26,366 nucleotides of DNA from an archaeon (lineage in GTDB: Archaea > Halobacteriota > Syntropharchaeia > Alkanophagales > Methanospirareceae): contig JASEFB010000014.1 in NCBI GenBank assembly GCA_030019325.1, forward strand, positions 1 through 26,366, written 5' to 3'. A model generated the notes under the pieces. That model worked only from the letters and a program-made list of their open reading frames with translations, ran no database searches and was not told the origin of the DNA. This document shows positions 7,229 through 14,349 of the stretch, piece after piece. The number at the start of each line of letters is the position of its first letter. Within the stretch, counting starts at the first letter, position 1. The position numbers were made by a program, and so were the translations under genes.

Positions 7229-8761
7229 ATGGCAGAGACAAAGACAGAGAGAAGCATAGAGGAGATAAACGAGAAAATTGCGGATGGCAGTGTTCGTGTA
7301 GTGACAGCAGATAGAATGAGTGAACTAGTGAGCGAATTGGGTGCAGAAGAAGCGGCAAAGGAAGTAGATGTTGTCACTACGGGGACTTTTGGTCCTATGT
7401 GCTCTTCAGGGGTGTTTATCAATTTTGGTCACGCTGACCCGCCGATAAAAATGCAGCGGGTATGGCTTAACGATGTAGAGGCGTATACCGGAATTGCAGC
7501 GGTAGATGCATATCTCGGAGCAGCACAATTATCAGAGGAGAGAGGCATTAACTATGGTGGAGGGCACGTCATAGAGGATTTAGTTGCAGGTAAGTGCATA
7601 CAAATGCGCGCTACAGGCTATGGCACGGATTGTTACCCTCGTAAAGAGCTAGAAACAACGATCACGCTTGAAGATTTAAATCAAGCGATTATGGTAAATC
7701 CGAGGAATTCGTATCAACGGTATTTCGTTGCGACAAACTCCACTGATAGGACGTTATATACCTACATGGGCACACTACTTCCTAATTATCGTAATGCAAA
7801 TTATTCGGGTGCCGGCGCACTCTCTCCTCTTTCTAACGACCCCGATTTTGAGACTATAGGCGTGGGTACGAGGATTTTTCTCTGTGGTGCCAGCGGGTAT
7901 GTAGTGGGAATGGGAACGCAACACAGTCCTGTTAACCGGCTTGGAACATTAATGGTCACTGGTAATCTGAAGGAGATGAATCCAGAATTCTTAAGGGGTG
8001 CCACCTTCTATGGATATGGCGTAACCCTCTTTGTTGGTATTGGAATACCAATACCGATACTGAATGAACGAATAGCGAAGAATACCGGAATACTTGATGC
8101 GGATATTGTTACCGAAGTGATTGATTATGGTGTGAGTAGGAGAGAACGACCGGTATTGAGAAAAGTTACGTACGAGGAGTTAAAATCCGGGATGATAGAA
8201 ATAGAGGGTAAAGAGGTTCCAACTTCACCGCTTTCAAGCTTTTTAATGGCAAATACAGTAGCAGAGGAGTTGAAGAGGAGAATAGAACAGGGTACTTTCT
8301 TCCTCTCGCTGCCGGTCGAGCGATTACCAAAAGATACCTTCTCCAAGCCGATGAAGCAGACAGAACTACCGTTAGTGAAAGATGTCGTGATAAGGGATGT
8401 GAAGACGATTGACGAACGAGCAAGTATAGCAGCTGCGGCGAAATTGATAATGGACTCCCAGTCTACGCATATACCGGTTATAGCTCATGACGGAAAACTC
8501 GTGGGGATAGTAACAGCTTGGGATATATCAACGGCGGTGGCAACGAGACACGAAGGATTGGCGGAAATAATGACAAGAAAAGTGATAACCGCGAGTTTCG
8601 ATGAGCCTCTTGAACTGGTAATTAGGAAGATGGAGCGAGATAACATCTCCGCATTGCCCGTCATAGATAATGAGAGCAGGGTTATCGGGATGGTAACAAG
8701 CGATGAGATAAGCAAATTGATCGGGAAGCGGAAAAAATGGCAATGGAAACTAAGGATTTAA
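7229..8761 (+). CDS. L-aspartate semialdehyde sulfurtransferase (HcyBio/COG1900) with two CBS domains
   Basis: A 510-residue protein. Residues 1 to about 370 are the HcyBio domain (formerly DUF39), which in Methanosarcina (MA1821) inserts sulfur into L-aspartate semialdehyde to make homocysteine. Cys58 (in FGPMCSSGVF) and Cys135 (in GYGTDCYPRK) lie where I recall the two functionally important cysteines of MA1821 (54 and 131), both with the same offset of four. Residues about 385-500 form a CBS pair (STHIPVIAHDGKLVGIVTAW and ISALPVIDNESRVIGMVTSD), normally an adenosyl-ligand sensor. I prefer the ATG at 7229 over an in-frame TTG at 7214 because of the promoter position. The ferredoxin-domain partner (MA1822) is not in this window. 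The 3' end overlaps the next gene by 25 bp. Confidence 0.9.
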   Translation: MAETKTERSIEEINEKIADGSVRVVTADRMSELVSELGAEEAAKEVDVVTTGTFGPMCSSGVFINFGHADPPIKMQRVWLNDVEAYTGIAAVDAYLGAAQLSEERGINYGGGHVIEDLVAGKCIQMRATGYGTDCYPRKELETTITLEDLNQAIMVNPRNSYQRYFVATNSTDRTLYTYMGTLLPNYRNANYSGAGALSPLSNDPDFETIGVGTRIFLCGASGYVVGMGTQHSPVNRLGTLMVTGNLKEMNPEFLRGATFYGYGVTLFVGIGIPIPILNERIAKNTGILDADIVTEVIDYGVSRRERPVLRKVTYEELKSGMIEIEGKEVPTSPLSSFLMANTVAEELKRRIEQGTFFLSLPVERLPKDTFSKPMKQTELPLVKDVVIRDVKTIDERASIAAAAKLIMDSQSTHIPVIAHDGKLVGIVTAWDISTAVATRHEGLAEIMTRKVITASFDEPLELVIRKMERDNISALPVIDNESRVIGMVTSDEISKLIGKRKKWQWKLRI

Positions 8762-9804
8762 AAGTAGACTTGTTATGCTTGGGTGCACGGGTATCTGGTG
8801 TGCATAAAGGCAGGAAAGCGGGTGCGGGTCCAGCTGCTGGTGGGATGTTCATCTTCCGCAACACGGTAACAAACGTTCCAACCCAGAGCTGGTTTGTTTC
8901 CTTGTCTCCTTACACTGTTGATGTCGAAAATGGAAGGTATATAATCAAGCGAGATGGTGAGCGAATCACTGAGGTTCGTTTCCCTGCGGCGAAGTTCCAA
9001 CAACTGAAGACCAAAGATGGCATACCGTACCATAAAATCGCACTTCTACACGGGAGGAATTGCGTGGCTACTACCACGGTACAAACGTGCGTATATTGGA
9101 ACACCCCAAAGCGGTGTAAGTTCTGTGCAATCGAGCTCTCGCTGAGAAGTGGTGCGACAATAGCGAAGAAGAAGCCTGAGCAGCTTGCTGAAGTGGCACT
9201 TGCCGCAAAAAAATTAGACCATGTAACGCATGTGACGCTAACCACGGGTACCACAGCCACCCCTGATAAGGGTATCAATCACCTTGCGGAAACAGCGCGA
9301 GCGATAAAAGAGGCGACTGGACTGCCTATCCATGCCCAATTCGAACCACCGGAAGAGCTGAGCATGATAGGTATCCTTTACGATTCTGTCGATACCGTAG
9401 GCATCCATGTGGAGAGCTTTGATAGGAAGGTATTGAAAGAGGTGGCTCCGTGTAAGGCTGAGATACCGTTTCAGCAGTTTGTAGAAGCATGGAAGCGAGG
9501 TGTTGAGCTTTTTGGTGAGAGCCAGGTCAGCAGTTACATAATTGCAGGGATGGGAGAGAGTGACGAATCGATCATAGAAGGTAGCATGATGTTAGCCGAA
9601 CTCGGCGTTTACCCGTTTATCGTACCTCTTCGTCCTATACCAGACTCGGATATGGGGAATGAGAAACCACCAAGCCCGGATAGGATGCGTCATCTCTATG
9701 AGGCAGTAGCTGAGATACTGCACAGCACAGGAATAAGCTGGAGGAAGAACAAGGCTGGATGTGTGCGGTGCATGGCGTGTTCGGCGTTGTCGGTCTTTGA
9801 ATAA
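8737..9804 (+). CDS. MSMEG_0568-family radical SAM protein
   Basis: A 355-residue radical SAM protein with an unusual cluster motif. The cysteines are C118, C127 and C130 in TCVYWNTPKRCKFCAIE, i.e. CX8CX2C rather than CX3CX2C, as in the MSMEG_0568 family (TIGR04043). A TIM-barrel follows (VTLTTGTTATPDKG, PIHAQFEPPEE, GIHVESFDRKVL, SSYIIAGMGESDESI). The C-terminus has a second cysteine triplet, C342/C345/C348 (GCVRCMACS), perhaps a second Fe-S site. In bacteria the family sits in a nitrilase-linked cluster; the archaeal role is unknown to me. It overlaps the sulfurtransferase gene by 25 bp, so the two are translationally coupled. ATGs at 8737 and 8743 are both possible starts. Confidence 0.85.
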   Translation: MAMETKDLKVDLLCLGARVSGVHKGRKAGAGPAAGGMFIFRNTVTNVPTQSWFVSLSPYTVDVENGRYIIKRDGERITEVRFPAAKFQQLKTKDGIPYHKIALLHGRNCVATTTVQTCVYWNTPKRCKFCAIELSLRSGATIAKKKPEQLAEVALAAKKLDHVTHVTLTTGTTATPDKGINHLAETARAIKEATGLPIHAQFEPPEELSMIGILYDSVDTVGIHVESFDRKVLKEVAPCKAEIPFQQFVEAWKRGVELFGESQVSSYIIAGMGESDESIIEGSMMLAELGVYPFIVPLRPIPDSDMGNEKPPSPDRMRHLYEAVAEILHSTGISWRKNKAGCVRCMACSALSVFE

Positions 9805-9842
9805 ACCTTCCCCTCACAGAAGTCCGCGGTGTAGGTAGAAGT

Positions 9843-9960
9843 TTACTCAATGGAAATCACCTCAACCGGTTTTTCAAATCTTTGATAAATCCTTCCCACC
9901 CGAAATGCTAAGTTCCTTCTCTAAAGTTTTAAGAAACGTTTCGATTGTTACCGGCTCCAT
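9843..9960 (-). pseudogene. Frameshifted small gene remnant with intact promoter
   Basis: An ATG at 9960 opens a 28-codon frame (MEPVTIETFLKTLEKELSIS, then GGKDLSKI) that stops at 9874. An overlapping frame (LAFRVGRIYQRFEKPVEVIS then IE, stop at 9843) also looks coding. Reading across the two suggests one gene broken by a frameshift around 9880-9910. A TATA box (AATATTTAAG, about 9983-9992) sits 27 nt before the ATG, the spacing of a leaderless promoter. I recognise no family. Confidence 0.35.
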
Positions 9961-9992
9961 AAGAATATTTTGAAAATGCAATCTTAAATATT

Positions 9993-10138
9993 TTACGGAC
10001 CGAGCATCACTTCAACAGGCATCAAATTTTCATCATAAAATGCAATTTCATGCGACCTCGTTATGCATAGGTTGTTCGTGCTTCAAGAGTAATATACATA
10101 CCTTCTTTAATAGCGTACCAGGCATAAATTTGCCCCCT
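9993..10138 (-). pseudogene. Frameshifted coding remnant, unknown family
   Basis: Two overlapping minus-strand frames have protein-like composition. The upstream one (10061-10138) reads IYAWYAIKEGMYITLEART before a stop. The downstream one (9993 to about 10082) reads LCITRSHEIAFYDENLMPVE then VMLGP and stops. Joined by one frameshift near 10065-10080 they give a plausible C-terminal piece of about 45 residues. It begins only 8 bp beyond the stop of the GXGXG gene on the same strand. No start codon fits. I do not recognise the family. Confidence 0.35.
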
Positions 10139-10145
10139 TCAAAGC

Positions 10146-11060
10146 TCAAACCTCATACCTTCCATAATTCAACGTAAGCATACCTGAAACGCCGAATCTC
10201 GCAAGCAACGCTAAATCGCCCTTTTCAAGTTTTTTCTCCTTAACCGGCGGAATGGGCTTCGTCCTTCTACATATTATACGTCCGCCAGTCATTTTAGCAC
10301 CGACATAGCCTTTTGCGTTACCCTTTACGAACGCAACCCCTCTTTTCATCTCCACGCCCAAAAATTCCGCTGCATCTCCTAATATTACAACAGTACCGCC
10401 ATTAAGCAACGCAGCAGCGTTCATATCAGCATTCCCTTCTATCACTACCAAACCCTTTCGCATCAATATGCCCGCGCTTATCCCAACATCACCCTTTACA
10501 TGTACCGTCGCCTCTTTCATACATCGTGCAGCAATCGTACTTCTCGGGATTCCATCAGTAAGAAGCAGTTCTCCATCGTTGAACTCGTTCGGCGTAAGTA
10601 GAGTATGCATTTTTTGCTCTCCTGGGTGATGCAAGAGCCAGGTTATCGAAACAAATTTCTTATAACCCTCTAAATCGGATTCAACTTGCACCACATTGCC
10701 GAGAGGTTCAGTAACCTCGCCTCTAACATAAAGAGCGCCTGAAAGCATGCTCATTCCAAGATAAGAGCCAGCATTTCCATCTACTACTATGGACCCCACT
10801 TCTGGCAGCTCTCTCCCGTTACCGCCGAAAAAGACGAGATCGACTCCCAAACTCGACCCAAGTCTCGTGCCTACATCGCCTTTAATATGCACATCTTCAC
10901 CGCTTTTCAAAGCCTCCACAACATCTTCATACGAATAACTCGTGCCGAGCTGCGAAGGGATGATATCAGTAGGATTGAGCTTTGCTCCCCTGTGCTGCCA
11001 GAAGAAGTTATACGTAAAGTCACCAATGCAGTCTTGCGGCGAACTCAGTTTTAGCTCCAT
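10146..11060 (-). CDS. GXGXG beta-helix protein (FwdC/GltB domain 3-like; often annotated tributyrin esterase)
   Basis: A 304-residue protein built of right-handed beta-helix turns like the C-terminal domain of glutamate synthase and formylmethanofuran dehydrogenase subunit C. Repeating units include VHIKGDVGTRLGSSLGVDLV, IVVDGNAGSYLGMSMLSGAL, VHVKGDVGISAGILMRKG, VVIEGNADMNAAALLNGG and AFVKGNAKGYVGAKMTGGRI. The N-terminus (CIGDFTYNFFWQHRGAKLNP) matches an archaeal stand-alone group annotated as tributyrin esterase; I see no serine-hydrolase motif supporting that label. These helices can be scaffolds or substrate channels in larger complexes. Its neighbours give no functional hint. A frameshifted remnant lies directly downstream. 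Confidence 0.8.
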   Translation of the reverse strand: MELKLSSPQDCIGDFTYNFFWQHRGAKLNPTDIIPSQLGTSYSYEDVVEALKSGEDVHIKGDVGTRLGSSLGVDLVFFGGNGRELPEVGSIVVDGNAGSYLGMSMLSGALYVRGEVTEPLGNVVQVESDLEGYKKFVSITWLLHHPGEQKMHTLLTPNEFNDGELLLTDGIPRSTIAARCMKEATVHVKGDVGISAGILMRKGLVVIEGNADMNAAALLNGGTVVILGDAAEFLGVEMKRGVAFVKGNAKGYVGAKMTGGRIICRRTKPIPPVKEKKLEKGDLALLARFGVSGMLTLNYGRYEV

Positions 11061-11134
11061 ATCAATCTACCTATATAAATTGACTTTATTAGTATAGCAT
11101 TAGCTCCAGTCTTTATCACTGAGACAGAATTATC

Positions 11135-11142
11135 TTTTAAAT
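11135..11142 (+). promoter_or_regulatory. TATA box before the shortened radical SAM gene
   Basis: TCTTTTAAATGG lies about 24-27 nt before the ATG at 11162, so a leaderless transcript is expected. The promoter looks intact although the gene has lost its middle. Confidence 0.4.
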
Positions 11143-11161
11143 GGCATAGTAGACATACGGC

Positions 11162-11764
11162 ATGGAATGCGAGTTAATCAAGCAGGGGTTTGAGCAAGGG
11201 AGTTGCCATGTTTTTGATGCACGAGAAGGACGTTTTCGAAAAGCGTGTGAAGCCACGCTCAAATATGAACAGGGGATTCCCTATCGGCTGATACACGCAG
11301 TTCTCCTCTCGAGACCTGAGCATTATCTTTCTATTTACCAGTCTGGCTGTAATCTCTCATGCAAAAAGTGTCACTCCTGGCAGTTCACTCAAAATGCAGT
11401 GGGTGAATGGATGTCTCCTTACGATGTGGCTAAAGAAGTCGAACGATACGTGAGCGAATATGAAATTACTTTTGAAGTTTTCTCGCTCTATATCCCTGGA
11501 TGGGTAGAGACAGACCAGATTGGTAACATCGCAATGGAGTTAGCTCCGGTGGATGTAGAGATTCCCTTCACTCTTCTCGCGTTCTTTCCGGAGTATAACA
11601 TGAGGGATGTGCCGTCTCCCACTCTGTGGCAGATGATAGACGCTTATAGCGCTGCAAAGGATGCAGGGTTGAGAAAAATTAGACTGGGAAATCTCCATGT
11701 ATTCGCGCATACGCATGAAGAATACGAGACGTTAGAAAAAATTGTTGGACGAGAAAGTCTGTAA
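11162..11764 (+). pseudogene. Radical SAM protein lacking its central barrel (in-frame internal deletion)
   Basis: The 200 residues resemble both ends of a longer archaeal radical SAM family. The N-terminal part holds the cluster motif C63/C67/C70 (SGCNLSCKKCHSWQF) followed by GEWMSPYDVAKEV. The C-terminal part holds FEVFSLYIPGWVETDQIG, FTLLAFFPEYNMRDV and LRKIRLGNLHVFA. In full-length relatives, as I recall them (about 350-380 residues), these blocks are separated by some 150-170 residues carrying the SAM-binding GGD/GGE strand and most of the TIM barrel. Here they join in frame near residues 95-104 (about 11445-11473). The frame is otherwise clean and the promoter intact. It cannot form a complete radical SAM barrel, so it is either a pseudogene or a mini-protein with a new role. 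A genuine short family is the alternative. Confidence 0.65.
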
Positions 11765-11800
11765 AACCTCTGTTTATAAAACGTTTCTTTATCCTTATAA

Positions 11801-12694
11801 CTAAGAAAGGTTTATCTTCTCCTCTAGTATCCTATCCGAATCTATCAATGCTCTTCCGGTATTCCCAAAATGCCTTTTCGCAAGCCTCAGCTCCTCCATA
11901 AACTCATCCACATTACCCTCTGCTATCAAATCGTACAATCTATTGGCAACCGCTAAAAATGCCTCGTGTAGCTTACCCATCTCAAAATTCGTCTGTATCT
12001 GTGCGTATAGGTGCGGGTCTTGATGGAGCAGCCTGCCCACAAAATCTATTACTATCGCATACATCGGACTCATGAATTTCCTTGAGCGTTCGACATCAAA
12101 ATCAAGCTTTCTTAACGTGATGCCAAAGGAGAAGAGGATAAAATGCGTGAGTCCCTGAATTACCGCCATTATCTCGTCATGCTCCTCTGCGGTTAAAAAC
12201 TCAATCCTCGCCCCATTTCTCTTAAACATCTCATGTATCAACTCGTATAACGGGCCTTTTCTTAAAGGCACGAATATGACCGGTTGACCACGCATGCTCT
12301 TCGCAGAGGGCCCGAATAACGGATGAGTGCCAAGAATTTCCACACCCTCCCTAGTATATTTCTCCATCAGCTCCATCGGCATTCTTTTTACCGAGGTTAT
12401 ATCCATAAGGAGCGACCTCTCACGCAGTTCCTGCCCCATATGCTCTATCACACGTCCGGTTACATCTATGGGCACCGAGAGGAGCATTATGTCGGTGTCC
12501 ACAAACTCTTTTTTTATCGCTCCCTTCTTCATCTTTAAAACATCGGTAGTTAGGAATTCTACGCCCAGTCTTTTTGCTACCGCCTCTGTTTTATCACTTA
12601 TATCCACTATTCTCACGTCACAGTCGTTTTCTTTAAAAAAGCGGGCAAACCATTCCCCCATCTCCCCTGCACCCCCAAGTATCGCTATCCGCAT
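11801..12694 (-). CDS. tyrA: Prephenate dehydrogenase-like protein
   Basis: A 297-residue NAD(P)-dependent dehydrogenase. The N-terminal Rossmann motif is GGAGEMGEWFARFF (residues 8-21), with VRIVDIS after the second strand. Further motifs are MLLSVPIDVT, LLMDITSVKR and the TyrA signature GTHPLFGPS, followed by the helical dimerisation domain (HDEIMAVIQGLTHFILFSFG). It would convert prephenate to 4-hydroxyphenylpyruvate in tyrosine synthesis. Many archaeal homologues carry a C-terminal ACT regulatory domain that is missing here, so tyrosine feedback by that route is not expected. A strong GAGGGTGAG ribosome-binding site precedes the ATG. It lies 39 nt after the DUF1614 gene, suggesting cotranscription. 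Confidence 0.88.
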   Translation of the reverse strand: MRIAILGGAGEMGEWFARFFKENDCDVRIVDISDKTEAVAKRLGVEFLTTDVLKMKKGAIKKEFVDTDIMLLSVPIDVTGRVIEHMGQELRERSLLMDITSVKRMPMELMEKYTREGVEILGTHPLFGPSAKSMRGQPVIFVPLRKGPLYELIHEMFKRNGARIEFLTAEEHDEIMAVIQGLTHFILFSFGITLRKLDFDVERSRKFMSPMYAIVIDFVGRLLHQDPHLYAQIQTNFEMGKLHEAFLAVANRLYDLIAEGNVDEFMEELRLAKRHFGNTGRALIDSDRILEEKINLS

Positions 12695-12733
12695 ATAAAC
12701 TCACCCTCTCTGTTCGTTTAAGCACATTTCACC

Positions 12734-13453
12734 TTATGCTATACTTCTAATTATCAGTGCTAAAAAGGAGATGAGGTATATGGTATAAAAACTGCCGATA
12801 CCGCCGATATTAAAGAAAGCGCTTCCCACTTCTTCCCGGGGCAATGTTAGCAAGGTTATCAGCATTCCTAAGAGTATGCCAAAGATCGCTGGTATAAATA
12901 TCAATAACTCCACTATCCCCGCAAGCGGAAGTCCTGACGGTGCGAGTATAAGGCCAAGAGGAATGGCAAAGATGCCTACGTAGTTCGGAACTATTATACC
13001 GACACCGCCTTTCACCTCTGAGAGCATATAGGAAATAAGCGCCAGAAGTAGGGTGGCCATTGTTACTTCTAACAGCGGTAGAGGATAGCTCCCCATATCA
13101 AAGGAAAGCAGCAGATAGAAAGAGAAGAACAGCGGTATGATAAAACCACCCATATTCAGCGTTATGCGTGTCTTATATCTCCTTTCAGTGTCACTCTCCA
13201 TCTCTTCTACTATTGACACTCCGTAAATTTCTCCAATACAAAGTGCTTCTTTCTCGCTATACTCCGGCTTTTTGCTTCGCGTCGTGTATATCGGAATCTC
13301 TATTATGCTTGTCAGAAGCATCACAAGCAGAACAATGAAGAAGACTGAACTCTCATCAAAGGTCTTTTCACAGCATAAAAAAACGGTTGGTATAAGTAAC
13401 AGCCCAAAGAACACAAGCGACTTCACCTGTGGCTTGTTCACTATTTTTCTCAT
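12734..13453 (-). CDS. DUF1614 family integral membrane protein
   Basis: About 239 residues from the ATG at 13453, with seven or eight hydrophobic helices. Features match DUF1614: LTSIIEIPIYTT after the second helix, RITLNMGGFIIPLFFSFYLL in the middle, VKGGVGIIVPNYVG, and the C-terminal FFNIGGIGSFYTIYLISFLA (normally SIGGAGTFDGIFLTG). Function is unknown across the family. An ATG at 13477 is also in frame, but the minus-strand TATA box TTTTATATAG (13479-13488) is only 2 nt from it and about 30 nt from 13453, so I prefer the inner start. It is probably cotranscribed with tyrA. Confidence 0.8.
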   Translation of the reverse strand: MRKIVNKPQVKSLVFFGLLLIPTVFLCCEKTFDESSVFFIVLLVMLLTSIIEIPIYTTRSKKPEYSEKEALCIGEIYGVSIVEEMESDTERRYKTRITLNMGGFIIPLFFSFYLLLSFDMGSYPLPLLEVTMATLLLALISYMLSEVKGGVGIIVPNYVGIFAIPLGLILAPSGLPLAGIVELLIFIPAIFGILLGMLITLLTLPREEVGSAFFNIGGIGSFYTIYLISFLALIIRSIA

Positions 13454-13478
13454 CTTTTTAAGATTTTGATACACCATA

Positions 13479-13488
13479 CTATATAAAA
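13479..13488 (-). promoter_or_regulatory. TATA box in the DUF1614/larE divergent promoter
   Basis: CTATATAAAA on the plus strand reads TTTTATATAG on the minus strand. Its centre lies about 30 nt ahead of the DUF1614 ATG at 13453. It is too close to the larE ATG at 13501 to serve larE; TTTTTAAG at 13456-13463 is a candidate larE box, giving a leader of about 15 nt. Confidence 0.4.
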
Positions 13489-13500
13489 CATACCTTTATC

Positions 13501-14349
13501 ATGCCGAGCATAGGGAAAGAGAAACTTGAAGAATTGAGAAGAGAAATAGGCGAAAAAGAGAATTTACTCGTTGCTTTCTCAGGTGGTGTAGACAGTAGCT
13601 TCTTGCTGAAGGTTGCTCATGATGTGCTTGGCAAAGAGCGTGTCCTAGCTGTAACGGTGGACAGTGAATTGTTTTCGCGAAGGGAGTTAGCAGATCTTAA
13701 GGAGTTTCTGAAACACACCGATATCCCTCATAAGATAGTGCAGGTCTCCTGGCAGAGAAGCGATGATTTTGTCAGAAATCCGTATAATAGATGCTACTAT
13801 TGCAAACGTGAATGTGCAAGGCTGTTAAAGGACATTGCGGCTAAAGAAGGTATAACAACCATTGCAGAAGGCGTTACTGCTTCCGACATTGATGAGCACC
13901 GTCCAGGCATTGCTGCATCCCGCGAAGGAGGTATATGGCACCCTTTAGTCGAAGTAGGCATAACAAAAGATGAGGTACGGTACCTAGCGAAGGAGATAGG
14001 ACTACCATTCTGGGCTAAGCCCACTTCGCCTTGTTTGGCTACACGGATAGAGTACGGAGAGCGGATAACAGAGGGGAGACTCAAGATGATAGAAGCGGCT
14101 GAGGATTTTTTGAACGATGTAGGATTTAAGCAACTCAGAGTTCGGCTGCATCATAGCGGAATAGCGAGGATAGAGGTTGATAAAAAAGAATTGGACGCTT
14201 TTTGTGATACTACCATTATTGAAGTAGTATGCCAAAAATTGAAAGCACTTGGGTTCAATTACGTCACGCTTGATCTTGAGGGATATCGAAGTGGAAGTAT
14301 GGATGACGCTCATCCACCCGTAAACTTTGCTCGTTCTGACAATTTATAA
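13501..14349 (+). CDS. larE: LarE: ATP-dependent sacrificial sulfur transferase for the nickel-pincer cofactor
   Basis: A 282-residue PP-loop ATP pyrophosphatase. The PP-loop is SGGVDSS (27-33). Other LarE hallmarks are NRCYYCKREC (97-105), EGVTASDIDEHRPG, SPCLATRIEYG (177-187) and the C-terminal GYRSGSMDDAH. LarE sulfurises the dicarboxylated nicotinic acid mononucleotide made by LarB; LarC then adds nickel. Cys178 aligns with the single sacrificial cysteine of Lactiplantibacillus LarE (Cys176). Cys98 and Cys101 are the additional pair expected in the multi-cysteine, [4Fe-4S]-binding LarE type described from Thermotoga and Methanococcus. The last 40 bp overlap the end of thrS on the other strand. 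LarC is at 21636; LarA and LarB are not in the window. Confidence 0.9.
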   Translation: MPSIGKEKLEELRREIGEKENLLVAFSGGVDSSFLLKVAHDVLGKERVLAVTVDSELFSRRELADLKEFLKHTDIPHKIVQVSWQRSDDFVRNPYNRCYYCKRECARLLKDIAAKEGITTIAEGVTASDIDEHRPGIAASREGGIWHPLVEVGITKDEVRYLAKEIGLPFWAKPTSPCLATRIEYGERITEGRLKMIEAAEDFLNDVGFKQLRVRLHHSGIARIEVDKKELDAFCDTTIIEVVCQKLKALGFNYVTLDLEGYRSGSMDDAHPPVNFARSDNL

